Assembly: GCA_964448105.1 (NCBI GenBank)
Contig: CAYUVK010000087.1
Location: 1 to 22,292 of the forward strand
DNA: 22,292 nucleotides
Direction of reading: 5' to 3'
Origin: CAVQBP01 sp964448105
Lineage (GTDB): Bacteria; Bacteroidota; Ignavibacteria; Ignavibacteriales; Ignavibacteriaceae
The stretch's first letter is position 1, and each line of letters starts with the position of its first letter. This document shows positions 6,633-15,650 of this stretch, one piece after another. The notes beneath the pieces were generated by a model, which was not told the origin of the DNA, did not search any database, and was given only the letters and a program-made list of their open reading frames with translations. Made by a program: the position numbers and the translations under genes.

Positions 6633-8825
6633 ATGACTTCTTTAATTACTTACATTCATTATCCTTTTATTCTTTTTTTTACTTTTCTTACTATCACCTC
6701 TTGTTCCAAAAATAATCCTACAGAGCCGGAAAAAACTATAGATAATGAGTATACTTTAACAAGTACTGAAACTATTGGTCCTAACGGTGGTGAAATTATT
6801 GCAGATGAGTTAACTATAAATATTCCTACGTCAAGTTTTTCCTCAACTACGGAGATTAAGATATATTCTTCGCAAACCGATAAACCTTTTGGTGAAAATC
6901 ATATATCAAAAACTTATAAAATTGATAACTTACCAACAAATTACGTTAAACCTATTGAAATCGCTATTAAATATTCAGAAGGATCAACCACTGATAAACA
7001 TTTTTTAGTTTTGGGACAAGAAACTTTTACTGAAGGAGAAATTATAACAACTTATTCTCGTATTTACTCTACGGATACAAATAATGTTTTAACATGTTAT
7101 ATTCCTGTTCCGCAACAAGAGAATATATTGGAAAAAACATCTGATGAAAATCAGAAAAATTTAATAATTTTATCTGTAAATAGTTTAGATTACCTAAGTC
7201 CCCAGAATCATTTTGCAATAACCTCTCCTATATATACAGAACCAAATAGCATAATCCAGTTAGGTGATTACTTAGAAGAAGCATATCAAAAAGTTTTAGA
7301 TTTAGGATTTAATTATGACGAAAGAACTAATTGGCCGGTAGAGGTATTTATAAGAGACCTAAGTCCAGGAGTAGATGGTTATACATCATGTTCTTGGTTT
7401 GGTAATAATTATGGTTATATCGAATTTAATACTAAATTATTAAATGATTTAGCAAAATTACGTGTCACTGCCGGACACGAGTTTTTCCATCTGATACAAT
7501 ATCTTTATGACACTAGATCTGGAATAACTAAATCAGGATGGGCTTCTACGCATCATTGGGTAAACGAAGCTACTGCGGCCTGGTTTGAGGAGAAATTCTC
7601 AGAAATACCTGACTATACTTCGGATGCTATTCTAGAAGGTCCCTATTATTCTTTAGATGGAATGCAAATAAGTCCATATGATAATAATGGAAAATTATTA
7701 GAAAATTTTTATAGCTTTTGTTATGGAAGAGGTCCGATAATAAAGTATTTAGTTAATAGGTATGGAGAAGGAATTATTATTAAAATATTTAATGATATAA
7801 AGAATGGAAAGCATCCTGTCGAAGCAGTTTGTCAGTATGATCCAAAAGGCTGGTGGGAGGATTTTTTGAAAGAGTTAATTCTTGGAAATGTGTATACCCG
7901 TATTCCTAACGATACATGGATCACAACCGGTGGTCCATCTGATAGATTCAATGTAAGCTCTAGCTCTGATACTCTTCATACCTTTACTCGGGCTTATAAG
8001 GACTTATCTGCAAAAATATCTTATATACAATTATCTTTTCCTGATGTAAATTCTGATGCTAAAGCAGTTTTTAAAATCTCCGGGGCTGAAAATAGGTTCT
8101 TATTATTATTCAAGTACTACCGTTCTACTCAAAATATAGAGTTCCTGGGTTCAAACAAAAATGAGATTGTTGTTTCTGATATTAAAACCATGACACAAAA
8201 TAAACAAAATTTTATTGCAGTAGCTTGCAATAACATCTATACTACTCCATATACCTGGGATAATGAAATCACTCTTAATTTTGAAATAAAAACTATTACT
8301 GAAAATCAAAATAGAGAAGGATATTATATGTGCCGCATAAACCATTTTGCACTTTATGACCTATTATCAGAAAAAACAGGTTCAGATGGTTCGTATGAAT
8401 CGGAGACATTTACTTCTATTGAGAATGGATTTGAAGCGCCTGTTTATGGGAATGTTAAAAATTATACCTTCTTTGGGATTCATCAGGACAGTATCATAAG
8501 TACGACCATAGATATTCGTTTTAACAATAATTATGATAAGATTGAAAGTATTTCTGTGATACATAATATTGAGAACAATAATGAAGTAGGAAATTTTTAT
8601 CATAGTATAAAGGCAGTCAATATTCCTAGAGCAAGCTGGTCAGAAGATATTGATTGCAGTATTATAGGTTCAAGTTATTGTAATAGTTTACAAATGGCTG
8701 ATTATAAATGGTCAGTAACATACAACGATGGGGGAATTACATATACAAGAGTTATAACAACGACTGATTTTAGTTGTAATGATATGAGCAGTATTGTCGT
8801 GTCTTTTTATAAACAAAGTTTATGA
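6633..8825 (+). CDS. Lipoprotein with HEFFH zinc-metallopeptidase signature
   Basis: 730 aa from the ATG at 6633, which has AAAGGTGG 5-6 bp upstream; the in-frame GTG at 6624 lies inside that ribosome site and is less likely. A signal peptide ends in the lipobox TITSC, followed by SKNNPTEPEK, a spacer typical of Bacteroidetes surface lipoproteins. Residues about 45-110 resemble a ZU5/Ig-like domain (GPNGGEIIADELTINIP). The HEXXH motif is HEFFH at 282-286, followed by NEATAAWFEE with a plausible third zinc ligand Glu312, a gluzincin-like arrangement. Residues about 430-730 have no family I recognise and look beta-rich. It is probably an outer-membrane or surface peptidase of unknown substrate. 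Codon use is very AT-rich. It has no T9SS tail, unlike the neighbouring secreted genes. Confidence 0.85.
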   Translation: MTSLITYIHYPFILFFTFLTITSCSKNNPTEPEKTIDNEYTLTSTETIGPNGGEIIADELTINIPTSSFSSTTEIKIYSSQTDKPFGENHISKTYKIDNLPTNYVKPIEIAIKYSEGSTTDKHFLVLGQETFTEGEIITTYSRIYSTDTNNVLTCYIPVPQQENILEKTSDENQKNLIILSVNSLDYLSPQNHFAITSPIYTEPNSIIQLGDYLEEAYQKVLDLGFNYDERTNWPVEVFIRDLSPGVDGYTSCSWFGNNYGYIEFNTKLLNDLAKLRVTAGHEFFHLIQYLYDTRSGITKSGWASTHHWVNEATAAWFEEKFSEIPDYTSDAILEGPYYSLDGMQISPYDNNGKLLENFYSFCYGRGPIIKYLVNRYGEGIIIKIFNDIKNGKHPVEAVCQYDPKGWWEDFLKELILGNVYTRIPNDTWITTGGPSDRFNVSSSSDTLHTFTRAYKDLSAKISYIQLSFPDVNSDAKAVFKISGAENRFLLLFKYYRSTQNIEFLGSNKNEIVVSDIKTMTQNKQNFIAVACNNIYTTPYTWDNEITLNFEIKTITENQNREGYYMCRINHFALYDLLSEKTGSDGSYESETFTSIENGFEAPVYGNVKNYTFFGIHQDSIISTTIDIRFNNNYDKIESISVIHNIENNNEVGNFYHSIKAVNIPRASWSEDIDCSIIGSSYCNSLQMADYKWSVTYNDGGITYTRVITTTDFSCNDMSSIVVSFYKQSL

Positions 8826-8920
8826 GACTATATTGGAACCTGTTCGATTATCGGTGCAGTGGATTGGTATGGAGTAAAGTATATTACCTTTAAAATTGGA
8901 AATTGTTGCTGAATATTAAA

Positions 8921-9098
8921 CGCTTTGTTTAACCAATATCTATCTAACATAGAAAATTAAGCAGGATTTTTTGCGCAGCGGAATAGGTAATTCATTCCAG
9001 GATTTACTGACCAACCTTCGGTTGGTAAGCCAGATGGAAAAAATATTTGCGTGAGGAATTGGGGGAGTGGATTGGGCAAGCAATTATTTTTTGATAGA
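8921..9098 (+). repeat. Modular intergenic repeat, copy 4 (degenerate first hairpin, core I)
   Basis: The first hairpin is degenerate (GCTTTGTTTAA against TTAAGCAGGATTTTTT). Then come GCGGAATAGGTAATTC/GGATTTACTG, an intact ACCAACC-TTC-GGTTGGT (9010-9026), and core I (TTTGCGTGAGGAATTGGGGG ... GGGCAAGCAATTATTTTTTG). It sits between the lipoprotein gene and a minus-strand T9SS relic. Confidence 0.85.
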
Positions 9099-9107
9099 AT
9101 GACAATA

Positions 9108-9143
9108 AAAGGTGATATCTCCTTCTTAAAAGATATCACCTTT
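9108..9143 (-). terminator. Type C 13-bp hairpin at the end of the T9SS relic
   Basis: AAAGGTGATATCT (9108-9120) and AGATATCACCTTT (9131-9143) form a perfect 13-bp stem with a 10-nt loop. Together with the adjoining core I and the T9SS tail, it parallels the arrangement at 3330-3540. Confidence 0.7.
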
Positions 9144-9152
9144 AATAAATTA

Positions 9153-9340
9153 TTATTTGAGCAAAACAAATTTCTTGGTTGATACAAAGCTTCCTGCCTG
9201 CATTCTGTAAAAGTAAACTCCACTGGGAAGATTGCTTCTGTTAAATTAACTGAATAATTGCCTCAGGATTTTCTCTTATTTACTAAAGTCATTATTTCCC
9301 TGCCTGGAATATCTTAGATTCCGTATGGTTTTTTTACTGC
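9153..9340 (-). pseudogene. Relic of a T9SS C-terminal sorting domain
   Basis: Read on the minus strand, the end is intact: SNLPSGVYFYRMQAG, then SFVSTKKFVLLK and a stop at 9153-9155. Further in, IPGREIMTLVNKRKS is followed by an in-frame TGA and GNYSVN, and a one-base shift near 9240-9245 is needed to rejoin NRSNLPSG. No passenger domain remains. Its end closely resembles that of the DUF362 gene (3440-3540), including the hairpin and repeat core downstream. It is the leftover tail of a lost secreted-protein gene, or a duplicated tail. Confidence 0.75.
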
Positions 9341-9344
9341 ATAA

Positions 9345-9394
9345 CCTGCCTGCCGAAACAGACAGGGTTCGCAGAGTCTTCTGAGGAGGAAGAC
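9345..9394. other. Two small hairpins beyond the LamG-like gene
   Basis: CCTGCCTG (9345-9352) pairs with CAGACAGG (9359-9366) with one mismatch, and GTCTTC (9376-9381) pairs perfectly with GAAGAC (9389-9394). They lie just past the minus-strand stop at 9398 and could end that transcript, though no T-run follows directly. Confidence 0.4.
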
Positions 9395-9397
9395 AAA

Positions 9398-11344
9398 TTA
9401 TCTCAGAATTATGAACTTTTTTGTACTTACAAATTTACCTGCGTTTCCACCAGCCGGTGTGGCAGTTAGTCTGTAGAAATAAACACCGGATGAAAGATTA
9501 CTTGCGTCAAATTTAATCTCGTAATTCGCCGCTGGCTTTTCTTCATTAACTAATGCTGCTACTTCTCTCCCAAGAATATCGTAAACTTTTAATGTTACAA
9601 AAGAAGCTTTAGGAATTGAATATCTAATTGTTGTTGATGGATTGAACGGATTCGGATAATTCTGGTAAAGAGTAAATAGCGCAGGAATGCTTTCTGACTT
9701 TGAATTATCTACTCCTGTAATTGTTATATTATATTTATCATTTAGATATTTTTCAACAGCTAATCTATCCGTATTCGAAAGAACCGTATCATAAACAATT
9801 AATTCAGCGAAATCACATTTAGCCATAGTTATTGGGAAACCCAAAAGTCCAAAATTGTCGGTTGCTCCGATTCCTCCCCCAGCGGCTGCCGAATCACCAA
9901 GCGAAATAGATAAAGAAAGGTCAGAACCACTCGGTGCCATAACTGCATTTTTTCCATTCCATTGCAAGGTTGTATTAAAAAGTGTATTATCAGTTACAAA
10001 ACTTATGTTTCTCCATTCATTATACTTTGATAAATTCGTGGAATTCGCTAAAACATAATCCGGCCCATCTCCGGTGCCAACAACAACATCGTTATCATTT
10101 CCCGGAGGAAATCCCCGCATTCTCAAACCTAAATGTTCACTCGCGTTATAAGCTCCTCCAGGACCAAATGTTAAAATAGAACCAACAGCATCAGAATTAA
10201 CCCCGGGAGTTTTATTTTTAAAAACAGCAAATACACTCACTTGACTCATCTTTTTTGAGCCTGTAAATCCCAATCTGTCATTAACTCCGTCAAAACTTAT
10301 TACTGGTTTTCCATTAAGTTCATTATTCACTAATACCGGCTGTCGGCTTGTATCAGTTTCAACTGCGTCATTTCCATTCCCGCTTTGGTCAAGCCATTTA
10401 CTTACTCTGCCATTATTTGCAACTATTCCGGCATCAGATTTAAGCCAAAGCTGTAGATCTGCCGTAGGTATCTCAGGGGATGTCATTATATTATATTTAT
10501 CGTTTAGATATTTTTCTACAGCTAGTCTATCCGTATTCGAAAGAACCGTATCATAAACAATTAATTCAGCGAAATCACATTTAGCCATAGTTATTGGGAA
10601 ACCCAAAAGTCCAAAATTGTCGGTTGCTCCGATTCCTCCCCCAGCGGCTGCCGAATCACCAAGCGAAATAGATAAAGAAAGGTCAGAACCACTCGGTGCC
10701 ATAACTGCATTTTTTCCATTCCATTGCAAGGTTGTATTAAAAAGTGTATTATCAGTTACAAAACTTATGTTTCTCCATTCATTATACTTTGATAAATTCG
10801 TGGAATTCGCTAAAACATAATCCGGCCCATCTCCGGTGCCAACAACAACATCGTTATCATTTCCCGGAGGAAATCCCCGCATTCTCAAACCTAAATGTTC
10901 ACTCGCGTTATAAGCTCCTCCAGGACCAAATGTTAAAATAGAACCAACAGCATCAGAATTAACATCAGGAGCTTTATTTTTAAGAACAGCAAATACACTC
11001 ACTTGACTCATCTTTTTTGAGCCTGTAAATCCTAACCTGTCATTAACTCCGTCAAAACTTATTACCGGTTTTCCATTAAGTTCATTATTCACTAAAACCG
11101 GCTGGCGGCTTGTATCAGTTTCGACTGCATCATCCCCATTCCCGCTTTGATCTAGCCATTTACTTACCCTGCCATTACTTGTAACTATTCCGTTATCAGA
11201 TTTAAGCCAGAGTTGTAGTCTTGTTAAAGGTATTTCCACTGTCGAATCCCCGTAACTAATCCCCTGTGAAAATAAAAATACAGAAGAGGATAAAAATATT
11301 GTTATGAACAATATGAACAACTTGTAACATGAAATGTTTTTCAT
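9398..11344 (-). CDS. T9SS-secreted protein with two near-identical LamG/concanavalin-like domains
   Basis: 648 aa. A Sec signal peptide occupies about residues 1-27 (LFILFITIFLSSSVFLFSQG). Two tandem domains of 254 residues follow (about 40-293 and 294-547), each running from LQLWLKSD, through GRVSKWLDQSGNG, SFDGVNDRL and FAELIVYDT, to AVEKYLNDKYNI. These fit concanavalin A-like/laminin G_3 folds, which usually bind carbohydrate or mediate adhesion. The T9SS tail (about 565-648) has YPNPFNPSTTIRYS, VYDILGREV, SSGVYFYR and KKFIILR. AAGGAG precedes the ATG. The gene lies 169 bp downstream of, and in the same direction as, the hybrid two-component regulator, and 21-bp-spaced direct repeats at 11417-11445 suggest control by it. 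The sugar-binding role is inferred from the fold. Confidence 0.9.
   Translation of the reverse strand: MKNISCYKLFILFITIFLSSSVFLFSQGISYGDSTVEIPLTRLQLWLKSDNGIVTSNGRVSKWLDQSGNGDDAVETDTSRQPVLVNNELNGKPVISFDGVNDRLGFTGSKKMSQVSVFAVLKNKAPDVNSDAVGSILTFGPGGAYNASEHLGLRMRGFPPGNDNDVVVGTGDGPDYVLANSTNLSKYNEWRNISFVTDNTLFNTTLQWNGKNAVMAPSGSDLSLSISLGDSAAAGGGIGATDNFGLLGFPITMAKCDFAELIVYDTVLSNTDRLAVEKYLNDKYNIMTSPEIPTADLQLWLKSDAGIVANNGRVSKWLDQSGNGNDAVETDTSRQPVLVNNELNGKPVISFDGVNDRLGFTGSKKMSQVSVFAVFKNKTPGVNSDAVGSILTFGPGGAYNASEHLGLRMRGFPPGNDNDVVVGTGDGPDYVLANSTNLSKYNEWRNISFVTDNTLFNTTLQWNGKNAVMAPSGSDLSLSISLGDSAAAGGGIGATDNFGLLGFPITMAKCDFAELIVYDTVLSNTDRLAVEKYLNDKYNITITGVDNSKSESIPALFTLYQNYPNPFNPSTTIRYSIPKASFVTLKVYDILGREVAALVNEEKPAANYEIKFDASNLSSGVYFYRLTATPAGGNAGKFVSTKKFIILR
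9766..10962. repeat. 762-bp tandem duplication inside the LamG-like gene
   Basis: The two domain-coding units are offset by exactly 762 bp. About 9766-10195 and 10528-10957 appear identical base for base, while both flanks of each unit carry scattered substitutions. That pattern suggests gene conversion or a recent duplication followed by localised divergence. Identical short shadow frames appear on the other strand in both units. Confidence 0.85.
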
Positions 11345-11407
11345 GATGCACTCCTTTTTTGTTTTGATTTTCTAAGGTTCAATAAGCAAAAAGGGGAGTG
11401 CTTCTAC

Positions 11408-11445
11408 ATATTAAAATTGTAACAAAGATTTGTCTTTTTGTAACA
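11408..11445 (-). promoter_or_regulatory. Direct-repeat operator and candidate promoter for the LamG-like gene
   Basis: TTGTAACA occurs at 11417-11424 and 11438-11445 (TGTTACAA on the transcribed strand), 21 bp start to start, i.e. two helical turns on one DNA face. AraC-type regulators typically bind such direct repeats. A candidate promoter on the minus strand, AAGACA (11436-11431), a 17-bp gap and TAATAT (11413-11408), overlaps them, 64-100 bp before the ATG. Confidence 0.5.
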
Positions 11446-11513
11446 TGGTAAGAAAGATCAAATGATTTGTGGTGTTTTTTTGTGAGATACAGCAATAGGG
11501 AGTTAAGAAATTT

Positions 11514-14500
11514 TTAAATTTTAAATTCACTTGGCGGGTAACCGAACTCTTCCTTAAAGCATCTTGTAAAATATGCAGGACTTCCAAATCCTAATGAGTA
11601 TGCTACTTCTGATATATTTTCATTTCTTTCATTTAAGATTTGTTTTGCCCTTTCTAGCCTAAAACTTCTAATATATCTGCTTGCTGATTTCCCGGTTAAT
11701 GCTTTTAATTTTCTATGTATCTGCATTCTGCTCATCCCCAACTCGTTACCCAAATCTTCCATACTAAATTCTTCTTCGGATATATGCATCTCAATTATTT
11801 CAGTTACTTTTGCAATAAATTTTTCATCAATGCTGCTTAATTTCTTCTCTATTGGTTTAGGTGTCTTATTTTCTATCCTGCTGAACTTTTCCTGGAGCTT
11901 TTTCCTTATGCTAATTAGATTCTCTATCCTTATTTGAAGTTCTTTTATATCGAATGGTTTTGTTAGGTAATCATCCGCTCCGGTCTGTAATCCCTCCAGC
12001 TTATTTTCTTGTCCTGATCTTGCTGTTAATATAATTATTGGGATATGACTTGTCTTTTCATCATTCTTTAATATCCTTGTCATTTCATTCCCATCCATTT
12101 TCGGCATCATCATATCGCTGATTATCAGGTCAGGAATTATTTTTACTGCTTTCCTGATTCCCTGCTCGCCATTTACTGCTTCTTCAACTTTATAGCTGGA
12201 GTCCAGCGATTCTTTTATATATTCCCTCATATCATAATTATCTTCAACAACCAGAATTATTGTTTCTTCTTCTTTTAAAGAATTAACTTCCAGATCATTT
12301 ATTGATGCTTGGTTCAAGTTTTTAGGAATGAAATCTATTTTTTCATCAGAACTGATCTCTGATTTATCTGACCTCTTTTCAATTACTATCTCTTCTTCTT
12401 TTAAATGATCCTTTCCGAGAGGAAGAATGATTATGAATTCGGTAAACTGTCCCATTTCACTATCCGCCGAGATGATCCCGTGGTGAAGTTCGACCAATTC
12501 TTTTGTTAATGCTAAGCCAATCCCTGTCCCTTCATATTCTTTTGTAAATGATGAATCAACCTGGTAAAACCTGTCAAACAGTTTTGGTATCTCCTCTTTA
12601 GGTATTCCGATTCCCGTATCTCTGATTTTTATTTCAACATTTTTACTTGAACTTGCGTTTTCTGTTATCGAAACCGTTATCTTCCCGTCCTGCGGTGTAA
12701 ACTTAAATGCATTGGATAAGACGTTCGTTAATATTTTTATCATCTTTTCTTTATCGAAGTATACTTCAATGTACTCCTTTTCCGATTCAATCTTTAGAGT
12801 GATATCTTTTTCTTCAGACAGTGATTCGAATGAAAGTGCTATCCCTTTTACAAATGAAACAATGTTATTTTTAGTGGCTTCAAGCTTTAATTTGCCTGCC
12901 TCCAATCTTGATAAATCAAGCAGCTGATTTACTAATTGCAGTAGGCGTTTTGAATTCCTCTTTATTATTTCTGAATCTTTAATAATATCATTAGAACTTT
13001 TAGAATTAATCTTTTCAGCCGGACCAAGTATTAAGGTTAGTGGAGTTCTGAATTCGTGAGAAATATTAGAAAAAAACCTTGATTTCATTTTATCTGTTTC
13101 TTCTCTCTCTTTTAGAATTGCGGAGTCCATTTTTATTTTATCTTTTAATTTTATTCTATTAAGTTCATATCTTCTTAAACCATACAAAGAAAAAACAGAG
13201 ATAAGTCCGTATGAAATATATGCCCATGTTGTTCTCCACCATGGAGGCAAAATAGTAATAGTTAAAGAGGCTCCCTTCTTATTCCAGATTTCATCAGAAT
13301 TGGAGCCAATAACCATAAAAGTATAGGTACCATAATTAAGATTTGTATATGTTACCTGATGCCTTGTTCCGCAATAAATCCAGTCCTTATCAAATCCCTC
13401 AAGCTTATAGGAATATTGATTCTTAAAACTATTTATAAAATTTAAAGCAGAGAATTCGATTGAAAATTCATTCTGCTGATAAGAAAGTTCAATATCTTTT
13501 TTAACGGAAATACTTGAATCTAGATGAACGGACTGGTCTGAAAATTTAAAATCTGTAAGTACAACAGGTGGAGCCGGGTTATCACTATATATACTATCGG
13601 GATTAAAGATTGTAATTCCACCATAGTACCCGAAATAGAAATTTCCTGATGAATCTTTACAGACTTTTGCCCAGGTATAAAATTCATTCAGTCCGTAATT
13701 TTTCGCAAAATTCTTATACTTTTTTGTCCTGGGATTAAACATTGTAATCATAGTAAATGTTGGAAACCAAATATTGCCATGTTTGTCTTGAATCAATGAT
13801 TTAGCTCTAACATCAACTGTGCTATTAGCGTCTCCATAGAAGGTAAAAGTATCGGATTGCCTGTTGAAGCGGACAAGGCCCATACCGGTAGCAAGCCAGA
13901 TGACGCTATTATGATCCTCAAGAAAACCGTACACAATTTTTGACCATTGACTGCTCAAATCATTGTGGTGAGGAACATACCATTTAAATGTATCATTTAA
14001 CGGATTGATTGTTGCCAATCCTTTATAAGTACCTATCCAGATGAGATCATGACTATCAACGAACATGGCCCTGACTGCTCTGTAACTATAACCCGGTGAT
14101 GTTGTATCAGGCGGATTCAAAGGAAAATGTTTAAATGTTCTGCTTTTTCTATCATATTTTTCAATACCATGATTAAAAGTACCCAACCATACTGTTCCGC
14201 TATTATCCTCAACAATTGAAGTTATTTGATTATCCGATATACTGTTTGGATCATTTGGATTATGAATATACCGGATAACCTTTTTGGTTTTAAGATCAAT
14301 TATATAGAGTCCTTCGAGCGTACCAAACCAGAGTTTATTAGTATTATCTTCGAAGATCGAATTATCGAGACCGTTTCTGCCATTTAAAAAAGAGGGACTA
14401 ATGCTAAGATCGGGATTAATTGATTTTACTCCATCTGAACTTCCTATCCAAATAATACCCCCTTTGTCCCTGTACATCGCAGTTATTGATAGCTGCTTCA

Positions 14501-15650
14501 AGGAATTTCTAATTCTTTCAGCGTTCCTAACACTATTTTGTGCACGAAAAAAACTTTTAGACTGCAGGGTAATTTTATATAATCCGTCAGTTTCAGTTCC
14601 TAACCATACAATACCGGAATTGTCTGTGTATAAGGATATTGCAGCTATATTTTTATTATCATTTTCATTTTTATTTAATGAGAATACAGAGAATTTCCCG
14701 GATTTCAGGTTATATTTGTTTAACCCGCCGCCATCTGTCCCGATAAGCAAATTCCCATCATCATCCTCCGAAATACATTTTACAGCATTGTTACTTAAGC
14801 TGTTTGTGTTGTGATTGTCATGACTGAAATGAATGAAAGTTTGATCTGCATAATCAAATTTTTCTAATCCTCTATATGTTCCTATCCAGAGGCTGCCCTG
14901 CTTATCCTGATAAATTGCGGTAACCAGGTTTTGAAGCAGACTTTTGGGATTGGAAGGATCATGAACAAACTGTTTAATAATTCCGGATGAGGGATCATAC
15001 AAAAATAGCCCCCCGTCCTCAGGCAAATAATGTCCCGTTCCAATCCATAAATTTCCCCTATTGTCCTGATATATTGCCCAAATTGATTTACCGCTCAGAA
15101 CAATTGGCTCACCGGATTTGCCTTTAACAAGAGTAAAGTTTCCTTTTTCGATATTGAATTTATAAAGTGCAGATCTGGTACCAACCCAGAGATTACCGTT
15201 TCTATCTTCACATATAGCTTCTATACCTGGCGACTCAAATATAGCTTCTTTACCTGGCGACTCAAAAATGGTTTTCAAACCAGATGTTTCTGCGGGTATT
15301 TTGTACAGTTTGAATGTATCAGTAATCCTGTCATATTTATTTAAGCCTGCTATAGTACCAACCCAGAGAGTTCCAGATTTATCCTCAAAAATACATTTTA
15401 CCATATGATTCGTGCCCCTTCCCAAATATGTTTTAAATTGATATCCGTCAAATCTGCATAAACCACGACCTGTTCCAATCCATAAATATCCAAGTCTGTC
15501 CTTTAGAATACAACTAACAGTTGGGTCAGGCAATCCATTATCAATGTCGAAATGTTCAAAGGTAAAATCCTGCTGAGCCAGGCAGGCTTCTTTTGGTAGA
15601 AAAAGAAGAATAACAATAATGACTATGGTTAATCTAATTGTATGATTCAT
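11514..15650 (-). CDS. Hybrid two-component system (HTCS) sensor kinase/AraC regulator
   Basis: 1378 aa, the usual size and order for Bacteroidetes HTCS proteins. A signal peptide (1-25) precedes a periplasmic sensor of about 14 Reg_prop blades with LWIGT-like motifs (two seven-bladed propellers, about 30-740) and a Y_Y_Y domain (YSYKLEGFDKDW). One helix spans the membrane (about 808-828). HisKA carries phospho-acceptor His865 in SNISHEFRTPL. HATPase shows NVLSNAFKF, DTGIGIP and GTGIGLAL. The receiver has VVEDN, Asp1179 in IISDMMMPKMDG, and LTKPFD. An AraC HTH ends the protein (about 1280-1378: MSRMQIHRKLKALTG, AYSLGFGSPAYFTRCFKEEF). All catalytic residues are present, so it should sense a periplasmic ligand, often a glycan, and activate nearby genes; the adjacent LamG-like gene is the obvious target. 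A 27-bp in-frame duplication sits in an N-terminal blade. Confidence 0.96.
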   Translation of the reverse strand: MNHTIRLTIVIIVILLFLPKEACLAQQDFTFEHFDIDNGLPDPTVSCILKDRLGYLWIGTGRGLCRFDGYQFKTYLGRGTNHMVKCIFEDKSGTLWVGTIAGLNKYDRITDTFKLYKIPAETSGLKTIFESPGKEAIFESPGIEAICEDRNGNLWVGTRSALYKFNIEKGNFTLVKGKSGEPIVLSGKSIWAIYQDNRGNLWIGTGHYLPEDGGLFLYDPSSGIIKQFVHDPSNPKSLLQNLVTAIYQDKQGSLWIGTYRGLEKFDYADQTFIHFSHDNHNTNSLSNNAVKCISEDDDGNLLIGTDGGGLNKYNLKSGKFSVFSLNKNENDNKNIAAISLYTDNSGIVWLGTETDGLYKITLQSKSFFRAQNSVRNAERIRNSLKQLSITAMYRDKGGIIWIGSSDGVKSINPDLSISPSFLNGRNGLDNSIFEDNTNKLWFGTLEGLYIIDLKTKKVIRYIHNPNDPNSISDNQITSIVEDNSGTVWLGTFNHGIEKYDRKSRTFKHFPLNPPDTTSPGYSYRAVRAMFVDSHDLIWIGTYKGLATINPLNDTFKWYVPHHNDLSSQWSKIVYGFLEDHNSVIWLATGMGLVRFNRQSDTFTFYGDANSTVDVRAKSLIQDKHGNIWFPTFTMITMFNPRTKKYKNFAKNYGLNEFYTWAKVCKDSSGNFYFGYYGGITIFNPDSIYSDNPAPPVVLTDFKFSDQSVHLDSSISVKKDIELSYQQNEFSIEFSALNFINSFKNQYSYKLEGFDKDWIYCGTRHQVTYTNLNYGTYTFMVIGSNSDEIWNKKGASLTITILPPWWRTTWAYISYGLISVFSLYGLRRYELNRIKLKDKIKMDSAILKEREETDKMKSRFFSNISHEFRTPLTLILGPAEKINSKSSNDIIKDSEIIKRNSKRLLQLVNQLLDLSRLEAGKLKLEATKNNIVSFVKGIALSFESLSEEKDITLKIESEKEYIEVYFDKEKMIKILTNVLSNAFKFTPQDGKITVSITENASSSKNVEIKIRDTGIGIPKEEIPKLFDRFYQVDSSFTKEYEGTGIGLALTKELVELHHGIISADSEMGQFTEFIIILPLGKDHLKEEEIVIEKRSDKSEISSDEKIDFIPKNLNQASINDLEVNSLKEEETIILVVEDNYDMREYIKESLDSSYKVEEAVNGEQGIRKAVKIIPDLIISDMMMPKMDGNEMTRILKNDEKTSHIPIIILTARSGQENKLEGLQTGADDYLTKPFDIKELQIRIENLISIRKKLQEKFSRIENKTPKPIEKKLSSIDEKFIAKVTEIIEMHISEEEFSMEDLGNELGMSRMQIHRKLKALTGKSASRYIRSFRLERAKQILNERNENISEVAYSLGFGSPAYFTRCFKEEFGYPPSEFKI
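15214..15267. repeat. 27-bp tandem duplication in the HTCS sensor
   Basis: ATAGCTTCTATACCTGGCGA... (15214-15240) is followed by a copy with one or two mismatches (15241-15267). In the protein this gives IFESPGKEA IFESPGIEA, a nine-residue insertion between propeller blades. The reading frame is preserved. Confidence 0.8.

Noticed and set aside
8957..9223. Minus-strand open frame with the LPTEGWSVNPG wording, also seen at 16533-16736 and 19583-19774
   Set aside because: It is the reverse reading of the intergenic repeat; LPTEGWSV comes from the CCAACC-TTC-GGTTGG hairpin. There is no ribosome site, and the frame is broken in other copies.
9855..10941. Two pairs of identical plus-strand open frames
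   Set aside because: They are antisense shadows of the duplicated LamG-like domains; the identity reflects the 762-bp duplication.
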